Shown: piece after piece, positions 55,757 through 64,000 of the stretch
Layout of the letters: every line of letters starts with the position of its first letter
Numbering within the stretch: position 1 is the stretch's first letter
DNA from: Rhizobium sp. BT04
GTDB taxonomy: Bacteria; Pseudomonadota; Alphaproteobacteria; Rhizobiales; Rhizobiaceae
Assembly: GCF_030053135.1 (NCBI RefSeq)
Contig: NZ_CP125652.1
Span: forward strand, 868,001-932,000
Length of the DNA: 64,000 nucleotides
Direction: 5' to 3'
Made by a program: the position numbers and the translations under genes
Notes under the pieces: generated by a model
Seen by the model: only the letters and a program-made list of their open reading frames with translations
What the model was told of the DNA's origin: nothing
Database searches by the model: none

Positions 55757-57046
55757 ATGGCGATCCTTCTGCCCGGTTTCATAGCGGACCGCTCGGGCAA
55801 TTTCGGTATCATGACTGCATTGCTGATGGTGCCGCTCCTCGGTACGGCAGGCATGGCGGTGGATTTCGCCCACGCGCTGAGCCTGAGGACGCAGCTTTAC
55901 GCCGCCGCCGATGCCGCCGCCGTCGGCTCGATCGCCGAAAAATCCGGCGCGGTCGCCGCCGCCATGACGATGAGCGGCAACGGCACGATCTCGCTTGGCA
56001 AGACCGACGCCCGCAACATCTTCATGTCGCAGATGTCAGGCGAGCTGGCCGATGTTAAGGTCGATCTCGGCATTGACGTCACCAAGGCCGCCAACAGGCT
56101 GAGCTCCCAGGTTTCCTTCACGGCGACCGTGCCCACCACCTTCATGCGCGTTCTCGGCAGGGATTCGATTACGATCTCGGGCACGGCAACGGCCGAATAC
56201 CAGACCGCCTCCTTCATGGATTTCTACATCCTGCTCGACAACACCCCCTCGATGGGTGTCGGCGCCACCGCGACCGACGTCGCGACGATGGAAAAGAACA
56301 CCAGCGATAGCTGCGCCTTCGCCTGCCACGAAACGGAAAACAAAAACAACTACTACAATCTTGCCAAGAAGCTCGGCGTCAGCATGCGCATCGACGTCGT
56401 GCGCCAGGCGACCAAGGAGTTGACGCTGACCGCGAAGTCCACGCGGGTTTCCAACAACCAGTTCCGCATGGGCGTTTATACCTTCGGCACTAAGGCCGAA
56501 GATGCAAGGCTGACCACCATATCCGATCCGACGGACGATCTCGACCAGGTGCGCAGCTATACCGACGCCGTTGACCTGATGACCATCCCGAAGCAGGGTT
56601 ATAACAACGACCAGCAGACGAGCTTCGACAACGCGCTGACGCAGATGAAAACCATCATCACGACGCCCGGCGACGGCAGCACGTCCGCGACCCCGCAGAA
56701 AATCCTGTTCTTCGTTTCGGACGGCGTCGGCGACAGCGAAAAGCCGAAGGGCTGTACCAAGAAGCTCACCGGCAACCGCTGCCAGGAGCCGATCGACACG
56801 TCTTTCTGCCAGCCGCTAAAGGACAAGGGTGTCAGGATCGCGGTGCTCTACACCACCTACCTGCCTCTGCCAAAAAACAGCTGGTACAATACGTGGATCA
56901 GCCCCTTCCAAAGCCAGATCCCGACGAAGATGCAGGAATGCGCCTCGCCCGGCCTCTATTTCGAGGTGACGCCGACCCAAGGTATCACCGACGCGATGAA
57001 GGCGCTTTTCCTTAAGGTTATCCGTGCGCCGCGCATCACCAGCTGA
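55757..57046 (+). CDS. TadG-like secreted protein with VWA-type domain
   Basis: This 429-residue protein has an N-terminal hydrophobic segment (NFGIMTALLMVPLLGTAGMAVDFAHAL, about residues 15-41) as in the TadE/TadG family, and a following von Willebrand A-like domain (residues about 155-420; DFYILLDNTPSMG is a degenerate MIDAS DxSxS motif, with SDGVGD further on). TadG proteins are minor parts of tight-adherence pili. No other tad genes are present here, so it may work alone or with a cluster elsewhere. Confidence 0.82.
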   Translation: MAILLPGFIADRSGNFGIMTALLMVPLLGTAGMAVDFAHALSLRTQLYAAADAAAVGSIAEKSGAVAAAMTMSGNGTISLGKTDARNIFMSQMSGELADVKVDLGIDVTKAANRLSSQVSFTATVPTTFMRVLGRDSITISGTATAEYQTASFMDFYILLDNTPSMGVGATATDVATMEKNTSDSCAFACHETENKNNYYNLAKKLGVSMRIDVVRQATKELTLTAKSTRVSNNQFRMGVYTFGTKAEDARLTTISDPTDDLDQVRSYTDAVDLMTIPKQGYNNDQQTSFDNALTQMKTIITTPGDGSTSATPQKILFFVSDGVGDSEKPKGCTKKLTGNRCQEPIDTSFCQPLKDKGVRIAVLYTTYLPLPKNSWYNTWISPFQSQIPTKMQECASPGLYFEVTPTQGITDAMKALFLKVIRAPRITS

Positions 57047-57061
57047 GCGCGCCGAGAGGGC

Positions 57062-58447
57062 TCAGACGCGCCGCCCGTCACGAATGCGATAGCTCGGCGC
57101 ATACATGGTGACGAGCTCTTCAGCCGCCGTCGGATGCAGCGCCATCGTCCGGTCGAAATCGTCCTTGGTGCAGCCGGCCTTCAGCGTGATGCCGAGCAGC
57201 TGCGCCATCTCGCCGGCATCATGGCCGAGGATATGGGCGCCCACCACCTTGCGGCTCGCCGCATCGACGAGCAGCTTCATGATCATCCGCTCGGGCCGGC
57301 CGGAAAGTGTCGCCTTCAGCGGCCGGAACTGGGCGCGGTAGACTTCGAGCTCGCCGTAACGCTTGCCCGCCTCCTCTTCCGAAAGGCCGACGGTACCGAT
57401 CTCCGGCTGCGAGAAGACGGCGGTCGGGATCAGCTCGTGGTCGGGCCGGGTCGGATTGTTCTTGTACTCGGTCTCGATGAAGCACATCGCCTCGTGGATC
57501 GCCACCGGCGTCAACTGTACCCGGTTGGTGACATCGCCAAGCGCATAGATGTTTTCGACATTGGTGCGGGAATATTCGTCGACGATGATCGCGCCGCGCT
57601 CGTCGACGGCGACGCCGGCCGCCTCGAGGCCGAGACCCTCGGTGTTCGGATCGCGGCCGAGCGCCAGCATGACCACATCGGCCTGTAGCGTGCCGCTGTT
57701 CAGCGTCTCCAGAATGAGCCCGTCCTCCTCCTTCGAAACCTTCTGCAGCGTGTCGTGGCAGAGGATGCGGATGCCCTTGGCGACCATTGCCTCGTGCAGC
57801 CCGCGCCTGAGATCTTCGTCGAAGCGCGACAGGATCTCGGCACCGCGATAGATCAGTGTCGTCTCGACGCCGAGGCCATGGAAGATATTGGCGAACTCGA
57901 CGGCGATATAACCGCCGCCTGCGATGACGATCGATTTCGGCAGTTCTTCGAGATCAAAGGCTTCGTTGGAGGAGATGCAGAACTCGTGGCCGGGAAGGGC
58001 TGCGTGCGGGTTCGGTCGTCCGCCGGTGGCGATCACGATCGTCTTTGCCGTCACCGTCTGACCTGTTTTCACGAGCCGCACCGTATGAGCATCGACGAGT
58101 TCGGCGCGCGTTTCGAGGATCTCGGCCTTGGCGCCGGCGAGCCCCTTCTTGTAGAGGCCTTCCAGCCGGGCGATCTCGGCATCTTTTGCCGCCACCAGCT
58201 TTTTCCAATCGAAGCTGCTTTCGCCGACCGTCCAGCCGAAGCCGGCGGCATCCTCGAAATGTTCATGGAACTGCGAGGCATAGACGAAAAGCTTCTTCGG
58301 CACGCAGCCGCGGATAACGCATGTTCCGCCATAGCGATACTCCTCGGCGATCGCCACCTTTTTGCCGAGCGAGGCGGCGACACGTGCGCCGCGCACACCT
58401 CCGGAACCGCCACCGATGACGAAGAGGTCGTAGTCGTAGGAAGACAT
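57062..58447 (-). CDS. gor: Glutathione reductase
   Basis: This 461-residue FAD enzyme reduces oxidised glutathione with NADPH. The redox cysteines are in GGTCVIRGCVPKK (near residues 42 and 47), FAD is bound by VIGGGSGGVRGAR and NAD(P) by IAGGGYIAVEFA, and the catalytic HPTAAEE is near the C-terminus. The ATG at 58447 follows GGAG. It guards the cytoplasm against oxidation. Confidence 0.94.
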   Translation of the reverse strand: MSSYDYDLFVIGGGSGGVRGARVAASLGKKVAIAEEYRYGGTCVIRGCVPKKLFVYASQFHEHFEDAAGFGWTVGESSFDWKKLVAAKDAEIARLEGLYKKGLAGAKAEILETRAELVDAHTVRLVKTGQTVTAKTIVIATGGRPNPHAALPGHEFCISSNEAFDLEELPKSIVIAGGGYIAVEFANIFHGLGVETTLIYRGAEILSRFDEDLRRGLHEAMVAKGIRILCHDTLQKVSKEEDGLILETLNSGTLQADVVMLALGRDPNTEGLGLEAAGVAVDERGAIIVDEYSRTNVENIYALGDVTNRVQLTPVAIHEAMCFIETEYKNNPTRPDHELIPTAVFSQPEIGTVGLSEEEAGKRYGELEVYRAQFRPLKATLSGRPERMIMKLLVDAASRKVVGAHILGHDAGEMAQLLGITLKAGCTKDDFDRTMALHPTAAEELVTMYAPSYRIRDGRRV

Positions 58448-58628
58448 GAGGAGCTCCGGAAGGGAATCGCAGGAAGGATGCTCCTGATATAGGGGCGATC
58501 GCCCTGAAAACAAAAGCCCACTCCTGCGTCATCCCGTTCCCCTCGCCGAATCTTCCCGGCAAACGGTTGACCCGATCGCCTGAGGCTGGCAGGCAATCCA
58601 CTGAGTAGAACAGAAGCCGGAGCAAAAG

Positions 58629-58847
58629 ATGGATCAAACTCTCTTCGCCAACCTGTGCAAGGCTGGCAAATTCAAGGAAGCGCTCGGCCTCGCCATCCAA
58701 GGCCACGAGGACGAAAAATTCACGCCGAGCCGCTTCGCGATGGACAAGAAAACAGGACTGCCGATCTTCTACCGCGGCAACAAGCGCGTCGAGCCGGATG
58801 AAACGGGCGTATGGCAATTGGCCAAGAGCTCGAAGGATTGGGGCTGA
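58629..58847 (+). CDS. Small conserved hypothetical protein
   Basis: This 72-residue protein is well formed, starts at a normal ATG and has no signal peptide or membrane segment. It contains EALGLAIQGHEDEKFTPSRF and ends in SSKDWG. I do not recognise a family. It is convergent with the acylphosphatase gene, 45 bases away. Confidence 0.65.
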   Translation: MDQTLFANLCKAGKFKEALGLAIQGHEDEKFTPSRFAMDKKTGLPIFYRGNKRVEPDETGVWQLAKSSKDWG

Positions 58848-58892
58848 GCGTCCGCCGCATCCGAGATGCGCATCCTTGGCGGATTGCCGCTT

Positions 58893-59177
58893 TCAACCGG
58901 TGATGCTGAAATCCGTCAGGTTCTTCTCAGACTCGGCTGCCTCAGTCTCGACGCCCGCGACCCAGGATCCCGCAGGCCCGTGGTTGAAACGTTCGATCAT
59001 CGTCGAGATCGCGGTATCGGATCCGGCGATCAAAGCGACGACGGCCCCGTCCTCTTCGTTGCGAACCCAGCCCGTCAAACCGAGCCGTACCGCCTCGTTG
59101 CGCGCCCACATGCGAAATCCGACACCCTGGACCTTGCCTGATATCCGCACTCGGACAGCCTTGTAACGATCGGGCAT
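58893..59177 (-). CDS. acyP: Acylphosphatase
   Basis: This 94-residue enzyme hydrolyses acyl phosphates. The signature [16 protein letters not shown] (near residue 16; catalytic Arg) and [11 protein letters not shown] (catalytic Asn near residue 42) are both present. The ATG at 59177 follows AGGTGA. Starting further upstream at 59222 adds 15 residues unlike the family. Confidence 0.93.
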   Translation of the reverse strand: MPDRYKAVRVRISGKVQGVGFRMWARNEAVRLGLTGWVRNEEDGAVVALIAGSDTAISTMIERFNHGPAGSWVAGVETEAAESEKNLTDFSITG

Positions 59178-59223
59178 ATCTGCAGTCACCTGAAGCCTCA
59201 CCGACAGTATTTGCCACATCATA

Positions 59224-59250
59224 ACAAAAAAGCCCGGACGATGCCGGGCT
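59224..59250 (-). terminator. Terminator of the DUF2059 gene
   Basis: On the minus strand AGCCCGG, a 6-base loop and CCGGGCT (59231-59237 with 59244-59250) are followed by TTTTTTG. It lies 24 bases after the stop of the DUF2059 gene. Confidence 0.85.
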
Positions 59251-59273
59251 TTCGCAATTTGATGGGGTAGGCC

Positions 59274-59837
59274 TTACTGCTGGGCAGCCGGTGCGGGAGC
59301 CGGAGCGGCCGGGCTGTCGGGTGCCGGCGGCGGCGCCTTGATGACTTTGGAAAGCTCGGCGTTGCTCTGCTTTTCCAGGTCGCGGGAGATGCCCTGCGCC
59401 CAGATGTCGGCAGCCTTCGCCGTCTCGCGCGAGGCGACCGGGCCGTCGCGCAGCAGCTTCTTGCCGACGTCGGAATTATAGAAGTCGGCGATCGCCTTCA
59501 GCTCGTCGGCGGTGAAGGTCTTGGCATAGGTGAGTGCCGCCTCCTTCTCCAGATCGCCGCGGCGCGGCGCCAGCTTCAGCGCCTGTGCGTCGACCGTCGA
59601 GGAAATGATGTCCTGATAGTTCGGCGAATCCTGGATCAGGCCGGCTTTCAGGCGCTCGGCGAGACCGGGCAGGATGTTGTCGAACTGGGCCGTGGCGCCG
59701 ATGGCGTCGATCGCCGCGCGAGACGCCTTCAGTTGCTCCTCGGAGACCTCCTGCGCCTTGACGGCGGAGCCGAAGGCAAGCCCGGAAAGAACGACGGTCG
59801 CAGCGGCAAAACGGCCAAGACCTGCAATGTTCATCAT
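59274..59837 (-). CDS. Secreted DUF2059 protein
   Basis: This 187-residue protein has a signal peptide (FAAATVVLSGLAFGSAVKA, cut near residue 28) and a DUF2059 helical domain (about residues 85-150; AALTYAKTFTADELKAIADFYNSDVGKKLL), then a Pro/Ala-rich tail. The family is common in Gram-negative bacteria and its function is not known. Probably periplasmic. It lies between rpiA and acyP, all on the minus strand. Confidence 0.88.
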   Translation of the reverse strand: MMNIAGLGRFAAATVVLSGLAFGSAVKAQEVSEEQLKASRAAIDAIGATAQFDNILPGLAERLKAGLIQDSPNYQDIISSTVDAQALKLAPRRGDLEKEAALTYAKTFTADELKAIADFYNSDVGKKLLRDGPVASRETAKAADIWAQGISRDLEKQSNAELSKVIKAPPPAPDSPAAPAPAPAAQQ

Positions 59838-59852
59838 GAGTGTATGCTCCTG

Positions 59853-60551
59853 TTATCTGTTTGCCTGCAGCGTGCGCGCACCCGCAGGACCGGCAATGAT
59901 CGCAAGTGCCGCCATATTGATAAAGAGCCCGTGTTCGACGACGCCGGGTATGGAATTCAGCTCGCTCGAAAGCGCCTCTGCATCAGGAATGCGGCCAAAA
60001 GATGCATCGATGATGTGATGGCCGCCATCCGTGGTAAACTCTCCGTCACCGGACTGGCGCAGGGTGAGTTCACCGGAAAGACCGAGCCGGGCCGCGACCT
60101 TCTCGATCGCCATCCGCGTCGAGACAAGTCCGAACGGATTGACCTCGATGGGCAGCGCGTAGGCGCCGAGCGTGTCGACCAGCTTGCTCTCGTCGGCGAT
60201 GACGATCATCCGCTCGGAAGCGGCCGCGACGATCTTTTCGCGCAGCAGCGCGCCGCCGCCACCCTTGATCAATCTAAGCGCCTGATCGACCTCGTCGGCG
60301 CCGTCGATCGTCAGATCGAGTGCCGGCAGTTCGTCGAGCGACTTCAGCGGCACACCGAGTTCGACGCAGAGCCGCGCCGTTCTTTCAGACGTCGGGACGC
60401 CCTCGACCTTGAAGCCGCCCGCAACCTTCTCCGCCAGCAGACGAACGAATTCTTCCGCCGTGCTGCCCGTACCGATGCCGAGACGCATCCCGCTTTCGAC
60501 ATGGGCGAGTGCGGCCTCGGCGGCCTTGATCTTCATTTCGCGGGCATCCAT
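59853..60551 (-). CDS. rpiA: Ribose-5-phosphate isomerase A
   Basis: This 232-residue enzyme interconverts ribose 5-phosphate and ribulose 5-phosphate in the pentose phosphate pathway. Motifs include [11 protein letters not shown] (near residue 25), IDGADEVD (near 83), and [14 protein letters not shown] (near 94) with the catalytic Glu and Lys. It is 15 bases upstream of the DUF2059 gene and divergent from gph. Confidence 0.95.
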   Translation of the reverse strand: MDAREMKIKAAEAALAHVESGMRLGIGTGSTAEEFVRLLAEKVAGGFKVEGVPTSERTARLCVELGVPLKSLDELPALDLTIDGADEVDQALRLIKGGGGALLREKIVAAASERMIVIADESKLVDTLGAYALPIEVNPFGLVSTRMAIEKVAARLGLSGELTLRQSGDGEFTTDGGHHIIDASFGRIPDAEALSSELNSIPGVVEHGLFINMAALAIIAGPAGARTLQANR

Positions 60552-60798
60552 GCGCCGCCAGCTCCGAATTGTTGCGTTGGATGTGCTGTTTACACGGCTC
60601 GCCTGGCAAACGAAAGTCAAAATCATCACGGAAAATGAAAAGCCGAAACAGAGGCCTGCGGCCTCCCCGGCCGTCACAGGTCGTTGCTTTCCGGCCCGCG
60701 ATCGCTTACCTCAGAAACGATCATTCCAAGGACGACACGTCGTCCTCCTCCTGGGGCGATCCATCCCCAGGACGCCCCATCGCTCAAAGAGGCAAGCC

Positions 60799-61509
60799 TT
60801 GACCCCTGCTCCCGTTCGCCCGGCGCTCATCGTCTTCGATCTCGACGGTACCCTTCTCGACACCCACGCGGACCTGGTCGAGAGCCTGAACCACACGATC
60901 GCAGCCCTCAGCCTCGCACCGGTCAGCTATGACGACCTCACCCATCTCGTCGGCCAGGGCGCGCGCGTGATGATCGAGCGCGCCTGCCGGCTGCGCGGCC
61001 ACCCGCTCGAAGGTGACGCCCTGCCGATGCTGGTCGAGCGTTTCGTCGCCCATTATGCCGGCAACATGCCCGGCCGTACCGAGCCCTATCCCGGCCTGGT
61101 CGCCGCGATGGACCGGCTTAAATCTGCCGGCTACCGCCTCGCCGTCTGCACCAACAAGATGGAGAGCCTGGCGCTCGGTCTGCTCGACAAGCTGGATCTC
61201 ACGGGCTATTTCGCCGCCATATCAGGTGGCGACACCTTCCCGGTGCGCAAACCCGACGCCCGCCACTTGACCGGCACCATCGACCGCGCCGGCGCCGACA
61301 TCGCCCGCACCGTGATGATAGGCGACAGCATCAACGACATCGCCGTCGCCAGGAATGCTGGAGTCCCGTCGATTGCCGTGCCCTTTGGTTATTCGGATGT
61401 GCCGGTCTCAAGCCTCGATCCGGATAAGATCATTATGCATTACGATGAGCTGACGCCGGAACTGGTGGAGAGACTGTTGCGGGAATTTGCGGCGAAGGTC
61501 GCGGTCTGA
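60799..61509 (+). CDS. gph: Phosphoglycolate phosphatase, HAD family
   Basis: This 236-residue HAD hydrolase has the nucleophile motif FDLDGTLLDT (near residue 13), motif II CTNKM, and motif IV MIGDSINDI. It removes phosphate from 2-phosphoglycolate. A TTG start at 60799 follows GAGG; no ATG lies before the first motif at a reasonable distance. The longer open frame upstream overlaps rpiA on the opposite strand and is a shadow. Confidence 0.88.
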   Translation: MTPAPVRPALIVFDLDGTLLDTHADLVESLNHTIAALSLAPVSYDDLTHLVGQGARVMIERACRLRGHPLEGDALPMLVERFVAHYAGNMPGRTEPYPGLVAAMDRLKSAGYRLAVCTNKMESLALGLLDKLDLTGYFAAISGGDTFPVRKPDARHLTGTIDRAGADIARTVMIGDSINDIAVARNAGVPSIAVPFGYSDVPVSSLDPDKIIMHYDELTPELVERLLREFAAKVAV

Positions 61510-61575
61510 GACGACCAGGCCGATGCCTTTGCGATTGTGGTCCTCTCCTCTTATTTCTTGCACGCAGACACCGCC

Positions 61576-61605
61576 AAACAAAACGGGCGGCCCGAAGACC
61601 GCCCG
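61576..61605 (-). terminator. Terminator of the L,D-transpeptidase gene
   Basis: CGGGCGG (61584-61590) and CCGCCCG (61599-61605) form the stem; on the minus strand the tail is TTTTGTTTGG. It lies just after the stop at 61630. Confidence 0.75.
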
Positions 61606-61629
61606 CTCCATAAGCGGATAAACCTTGCG

Positions 61630-63540
61630 TCAGATCTGCGCGCCGCGCGCCTTGCTCGTCGCGTCGAAAGCTTTGTCGACATAGGCGTCGCGACCATAGA
61701 CGTCGTCGAAATATTCCACCACGCCGTCCTTGTTCGGCCAGGCGGTGAAGTAGGAGACGTAAACTGGGATCTTCTGCGGCACCTTCACCGCATGGTTCTG
61801 CCCCGTGGCGATCTGCTTGGCGACGTCGTCGACCGTCGTGCCGAGTACCGCGGCTGCCATCGCGCGCGGATTGGACAGGCGCACGCAACCGTGGCTCAGA
61901 GCCCGCATGTCACGCTTGAAGAAGCTCTTCGACGGCGTGTCGTGCATATAGATCGCGTGGCTGTTCGGGAACAGGATCTTCAGTTCGCCGAGCGCATTGT
62001 CGCTGCTCGGCGGCTGGCGCACCGAAACATTGTCGGTCGAACCGTACCAGTCGACGCTAGATGAGGCGACGGCATGGCCATTCACCTCGACTTCATAGCC
62101 GAGCTGGTCGAGATAGTTCGGATCCGAGCGCAGCTTCGGCAGCATCTCGTTGATGATGATCGACTGCGGCACGCCCCAGAACGGATTGAACTCGACCGTC
62201 TCGATTTCGTCGTCGAAGAAATAGGTCTGGTTGTTCTTGCCGCCGACCACGACGCGCATGGACAGCTGTTCCTTGCCGTCATTGTGGTAGTAGGCCATGA
62301 AGGCCGGCTGATTGATCATCACGTAGCGGGAACCGAGATCCTCCGGCAGCCAGCGCGCCTGCTCCATGGCGACGACGAGCTTGTCGATTTTCGAGGCATT
62401 GGTATCGCCGCCTGTCATGGCGCGCACCGTCGCCTGGCCGATGACGCCATCGGCCTTCAGTCCACGCTCCTTCTGGAAATCCTCGACCAGCGAGACGATA
62501 TCGGGCGAATAGTCGATGCTGCCTGCATAAGCAGCAAGCGTTGCCGCGTGATCCGTCTTCAGCGTTTCGGAACCGTGCTTGCCGATCGCCTTGACGATAT
62601 TAGCGATCTCCGGCGAGCTTTCACCGGGCTTCAGCAGCTTGTCGAGCGAAACAACGATTCGCTCCTCATTGCCGCCGTCGGCGGCGCGAAGCTTGGCAAG
62701 CTCCGCCTTCAGCGTCTGGAATTGCGGGCTATCGGGCGATCGGTTGGCGATGTAGGCGCCGACATCGGGGCTCATGCGGGCAAGCTTCAGCACCGGCGCC
62801 AGATTGACCGCCTTGCGCTGGAAGTCGTGGTAGCCGGAGATCTTGTTCGGATCGATGCGGCCGCGCTCAGTGTCCTGCACGAAAGCCAGAACCTTGGCGG
62901 AGAGTTCGAGCTCGAACTGCGTCAGCGCCCGGTCGCGGAAGGCGGGATCGGGATTGGCCGGATCGATATCAGGCGTCTGGACGGCGTAATCCGCCGGGTC
63001 GAGACCGACGGAGGCTGCACCGGCAAGGGCCGCCATCGCGGCCTTTGCGCGTTCGTTGATCTGGTTGCCCTCGATCCAGACGAGCGGATTGCGGCTGTCG
63101 CTGTAATAGGCTTCGAGTGCCTTTGCGACGTCCGCATTGGCACGCACCTTGGCCTGCGCCAGGAAACGGCGCTGCACCGCGGGTTCGGCGTTGGCATCGC
63201 CGCTCGCCGAAACGTCGGCGACCGCGCCGGTGACGACGGGATCGGCGAACTTGCCGGTATCGACGAACTGCAGCGTTTCGGTTTTATAGGTGTAGTAACG
63301 CGGGCCGCTCACCTTCGGCAGCGGCGCTTCCGGATCGAGCCCGCCGAGCGAGCCGCCGACGGCGCCGCGCGGCACCGGACGGCCGGGCGCCTGATCCATA
63401 AAGATGGTGCTCTGGCTCCGCTGCCTGTCGCCGCGCAGCATATCCATCAGCGTATAAGCATGCGCGGGTACGGCACTCATCACTGCTAATCCGCAGGAAA
63501 TTGCCAATGCGGATGCCGCGCTTTTCAAAACGAACGTCAT
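61630..63540 (-). CDS. L,D-transpeptidase, YcbB type
   Basis: This 636-residue protein has a signal peptide (ALAISCGLAVMSAVPAHA, cut near residue 28), a middle region with a peptidoglycan-binding-like segment (SIDYSPDIVSLVEDFQKERGLKADGVIGQATVRAM, about 340-375) and a C-terminal YkuD domain with the catalytic HGCVRLSNP (Cys near residue 565). It forms 3-3 cross-links in peptidoglycan or anchors proteins to it. Rhizobiales are rich in 3-3 cross-links and rely on L,D-transpeptidases for polar growth, which suits the gpr gene in the same window. ATG at 63540 has GGAAG upstream. Confidence 0.92.
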   Translation of the reverse strand: MTFVLKSAASALAISCGLAVMSAVPAHAYTLMDMLRGDRQRSQSTIFMDQAPGRPVPRGAVGGSLGGLDPEAPLPKVSGPRYYTYKTETLQFVDTGKFADPVVTGAVADVSASGDANAEPAVQRRFLAQAKVRANADVAKALEAYYSDSRNPLVWIEGNQINERAKAAMAALAGAASVGLDPADYAVQTPDIDPANPDPAFRDRALTQFELELSAKVLAFVQDTERGRIDPNKISGYHDFQRKAVNLAPVLKLARMSPDVGAYIANRSPDSPQFQTLKAELAKLRAADGGNEERIVVSLDKLLKPGESSPEIANIVKAIGKHGSETLKTDHAATLAAYAGSIDYSPDIVSLVEDFQKERGLKADGVIGQATVRAMTGGDTNASKIDKLVVAMEQARWLPEDLGSRYVMINQPAFMAYYHNDGKEQLSMRVVVGGKNNQTYFFDDEIETVEFNPFWGVPQSIIINEMLPKLRSDPNYLDQLGYEVEVNGHAVASSSVDWYGSTDNVSVRQPPSSDNALGELKILFPNSHAIYMHDTPSKSFFKRDMRALSHGCVRLSNPRAMAAAVLGTTVDDVAKQIATGQNHAVKVPQKIPVYVSYFTAWPNKDGVVEYFDDVYGRDAYVDKAFDATSKARGAQI

Positions 63541-63941
63541 ATATCTTCCAGTCCCGGTCATGCTGTTCTCAGATCAAATCCCGCGAAACTCAAGCAGCGT
63601 AGGGCCTCATTGATCAGAAACCGGGCTGCGCCGCCAGCGCCGGCGGACTCAATTTTGTGTGACGGAGATCCTGCGCGGCGCCGCACAGCAGTTCACACAA
63701 AATTATGAAATTATTAGTTAATTTTTTACCGAATTTTCGCCGCCAGACCAGTGAGGCGAAAACGCCCGGACGCATAAAATTTTGAAAGTGGCCTAAAAGG
63801 CACGCCGCTGGACCGGCAAAAACATGACATAATCCCTCAATATTTAACGCGACATACGGTTTTCTTGTAGGTGTTTCCGACCTATAAGACCTCACCTGTC
63901 GAAGATGCCAGAAAATAGCATGTAAAGGGAAGGCAAAGCTC
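63541..63941. other. Intergenic region between ldt and fumC with long dyad
   Basis: These 401 bases lie between divergent genes and hold no supported ORF. AATTTTGTGTGA (63651-63662) and TCACACAAAATT (63693-63704) are a perfect 12-base inverted repeat 30 bases apart, around a GC-rich core. The right part (63700-63900) is AT-rich and likely holds the fumC promoter. Confidence 0.5.
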
Positions 63942-64000
63942 ATGACCGCAACCCGCACCGAAACAGATACTTTTGGCCCCATCGACGTCGCCGCCGACCG
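63942..64000 (+). CDS. fumC: Fumarate hydratase class II, first codons only
   Basis: The 19 visible codons read MTATRTETDTFGPIDVAAD, which matches the N-terminus of rhizobial class II fumarase. The window ends there. GGGAAGG lies about 10 bases before the ATG. FumC hydrates fumarate to malate in the TCA cycle. Confidence 0.8.
   Translation, partial: MTATRTETDTFGPIDVAAD

Overview
The window is about 64 kb of GC-rich chromosomal DNA from a member of the Rhizobiales, most likely Rhizobium of the etli/leguminosarum group. This rests on recognisable proteins (CckA, a giant growth-pole-ring-like protein, BluB, the malic enzyme-phosphotransacetylase fusion, a rhizobial Mla system), on RIME-like and other short palindromic repeats, and on the gene order fumC / L,D-transpeptidase / gph / rpiA / gor / class II DAHP synthase, which from memory resembles Sinorhizobium meliloti. 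There are no rRNA genes, no tRNAs that I could recognise, no insertion sequences, prophage or CRISPR. It is almost entirely core genome.

Layout. 0-2.2 kb: pseudouridine catabolism (PfkB kinase and psuG). 2.4-6.4 kb: cckA, the head of the CckA-ChpT-CtrA cell-cycle relay, divergent from a FliO-like membrane protein. 6.8-12.1 kb: a DUF1062 protein, a DksA with one zinc cysteine, SixA, the YcjX/YcjF pair and a secreted protein. 12.2-14.0 kb: folP-folB-folK with overlapping ends. 14.0-16.0 kb: a secreted HEXXH protein, a probable small RNA with an anti-Shine-Dalgarno loop, a 2Fe-2S ferredoxin and an Hpt protein. 16.4-23.4 kb: one 2330-codon gene for a membrane-anchored coiled-coil protein with exact 132-bp internal repeats, a GPR/RgsE homologue. 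Its upstream region carries a consensus CtrA box.

23.5-32.6 kb: an isochorismatase-like hydrolase, a secreted protein, a stand-alone class II aminoacyl-tRNA-synthetase-like catalytic domain, a DacA-type carboxypeptidase, a GAF-GGDEF-PilZ-like protein and an mlaEFD-lipoprotein operon. 32.6-38.5 kb: an enolase-superfamily epimerase, an MFS permease, an LpxH-like phosphoesterase, a histidine phosphatase and a flavin oxidase. 38.7-44.4 kb: dme malic enzyme, an RNase H-like protein, a Coq7 family di-iron protein, a DUF2865 protein and bluB behind a cobalamin riboswitch. 45.0-49.0 kb: a DHA2-type MFS transporter, a decayed cache-type sensor gene, then aroG behind what looks like a leaderless aromatic-leader-peptide attenuator, and a TolB-like propeller. 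49.0-58.4 kb: nadE, DUF1003, GFA-family protein, MsbA-like ABC exporter, a second unrelated (class II) DAHP synthase, a TadG-like protein and gor. 58.6-64.0 kb: a 72-residue protein, acylphosphatase, a DUF2059 protein, rpiA, gph, an L,D-transpeptidase and the first codons of fumC.

Themes. Cell-envelope growth is over-represented: a GPR-like polar scaffold, an L,D-transpeptidase, a D,D-carboxypeptidase, Mla lipid transport and a CckA/CtrA link. Central metabolism forms a second theme: two DAHP synthases, malic enzyme, fumarase, ribose-5-phosphate isomerase and NAD synthase. The most interesting new signals are regulatory: the predicted attenuator before aroG, the CtrA box before the giant gene, the sRNA, and the orphan aminoacyl-tRNA-synthetase-like gene.
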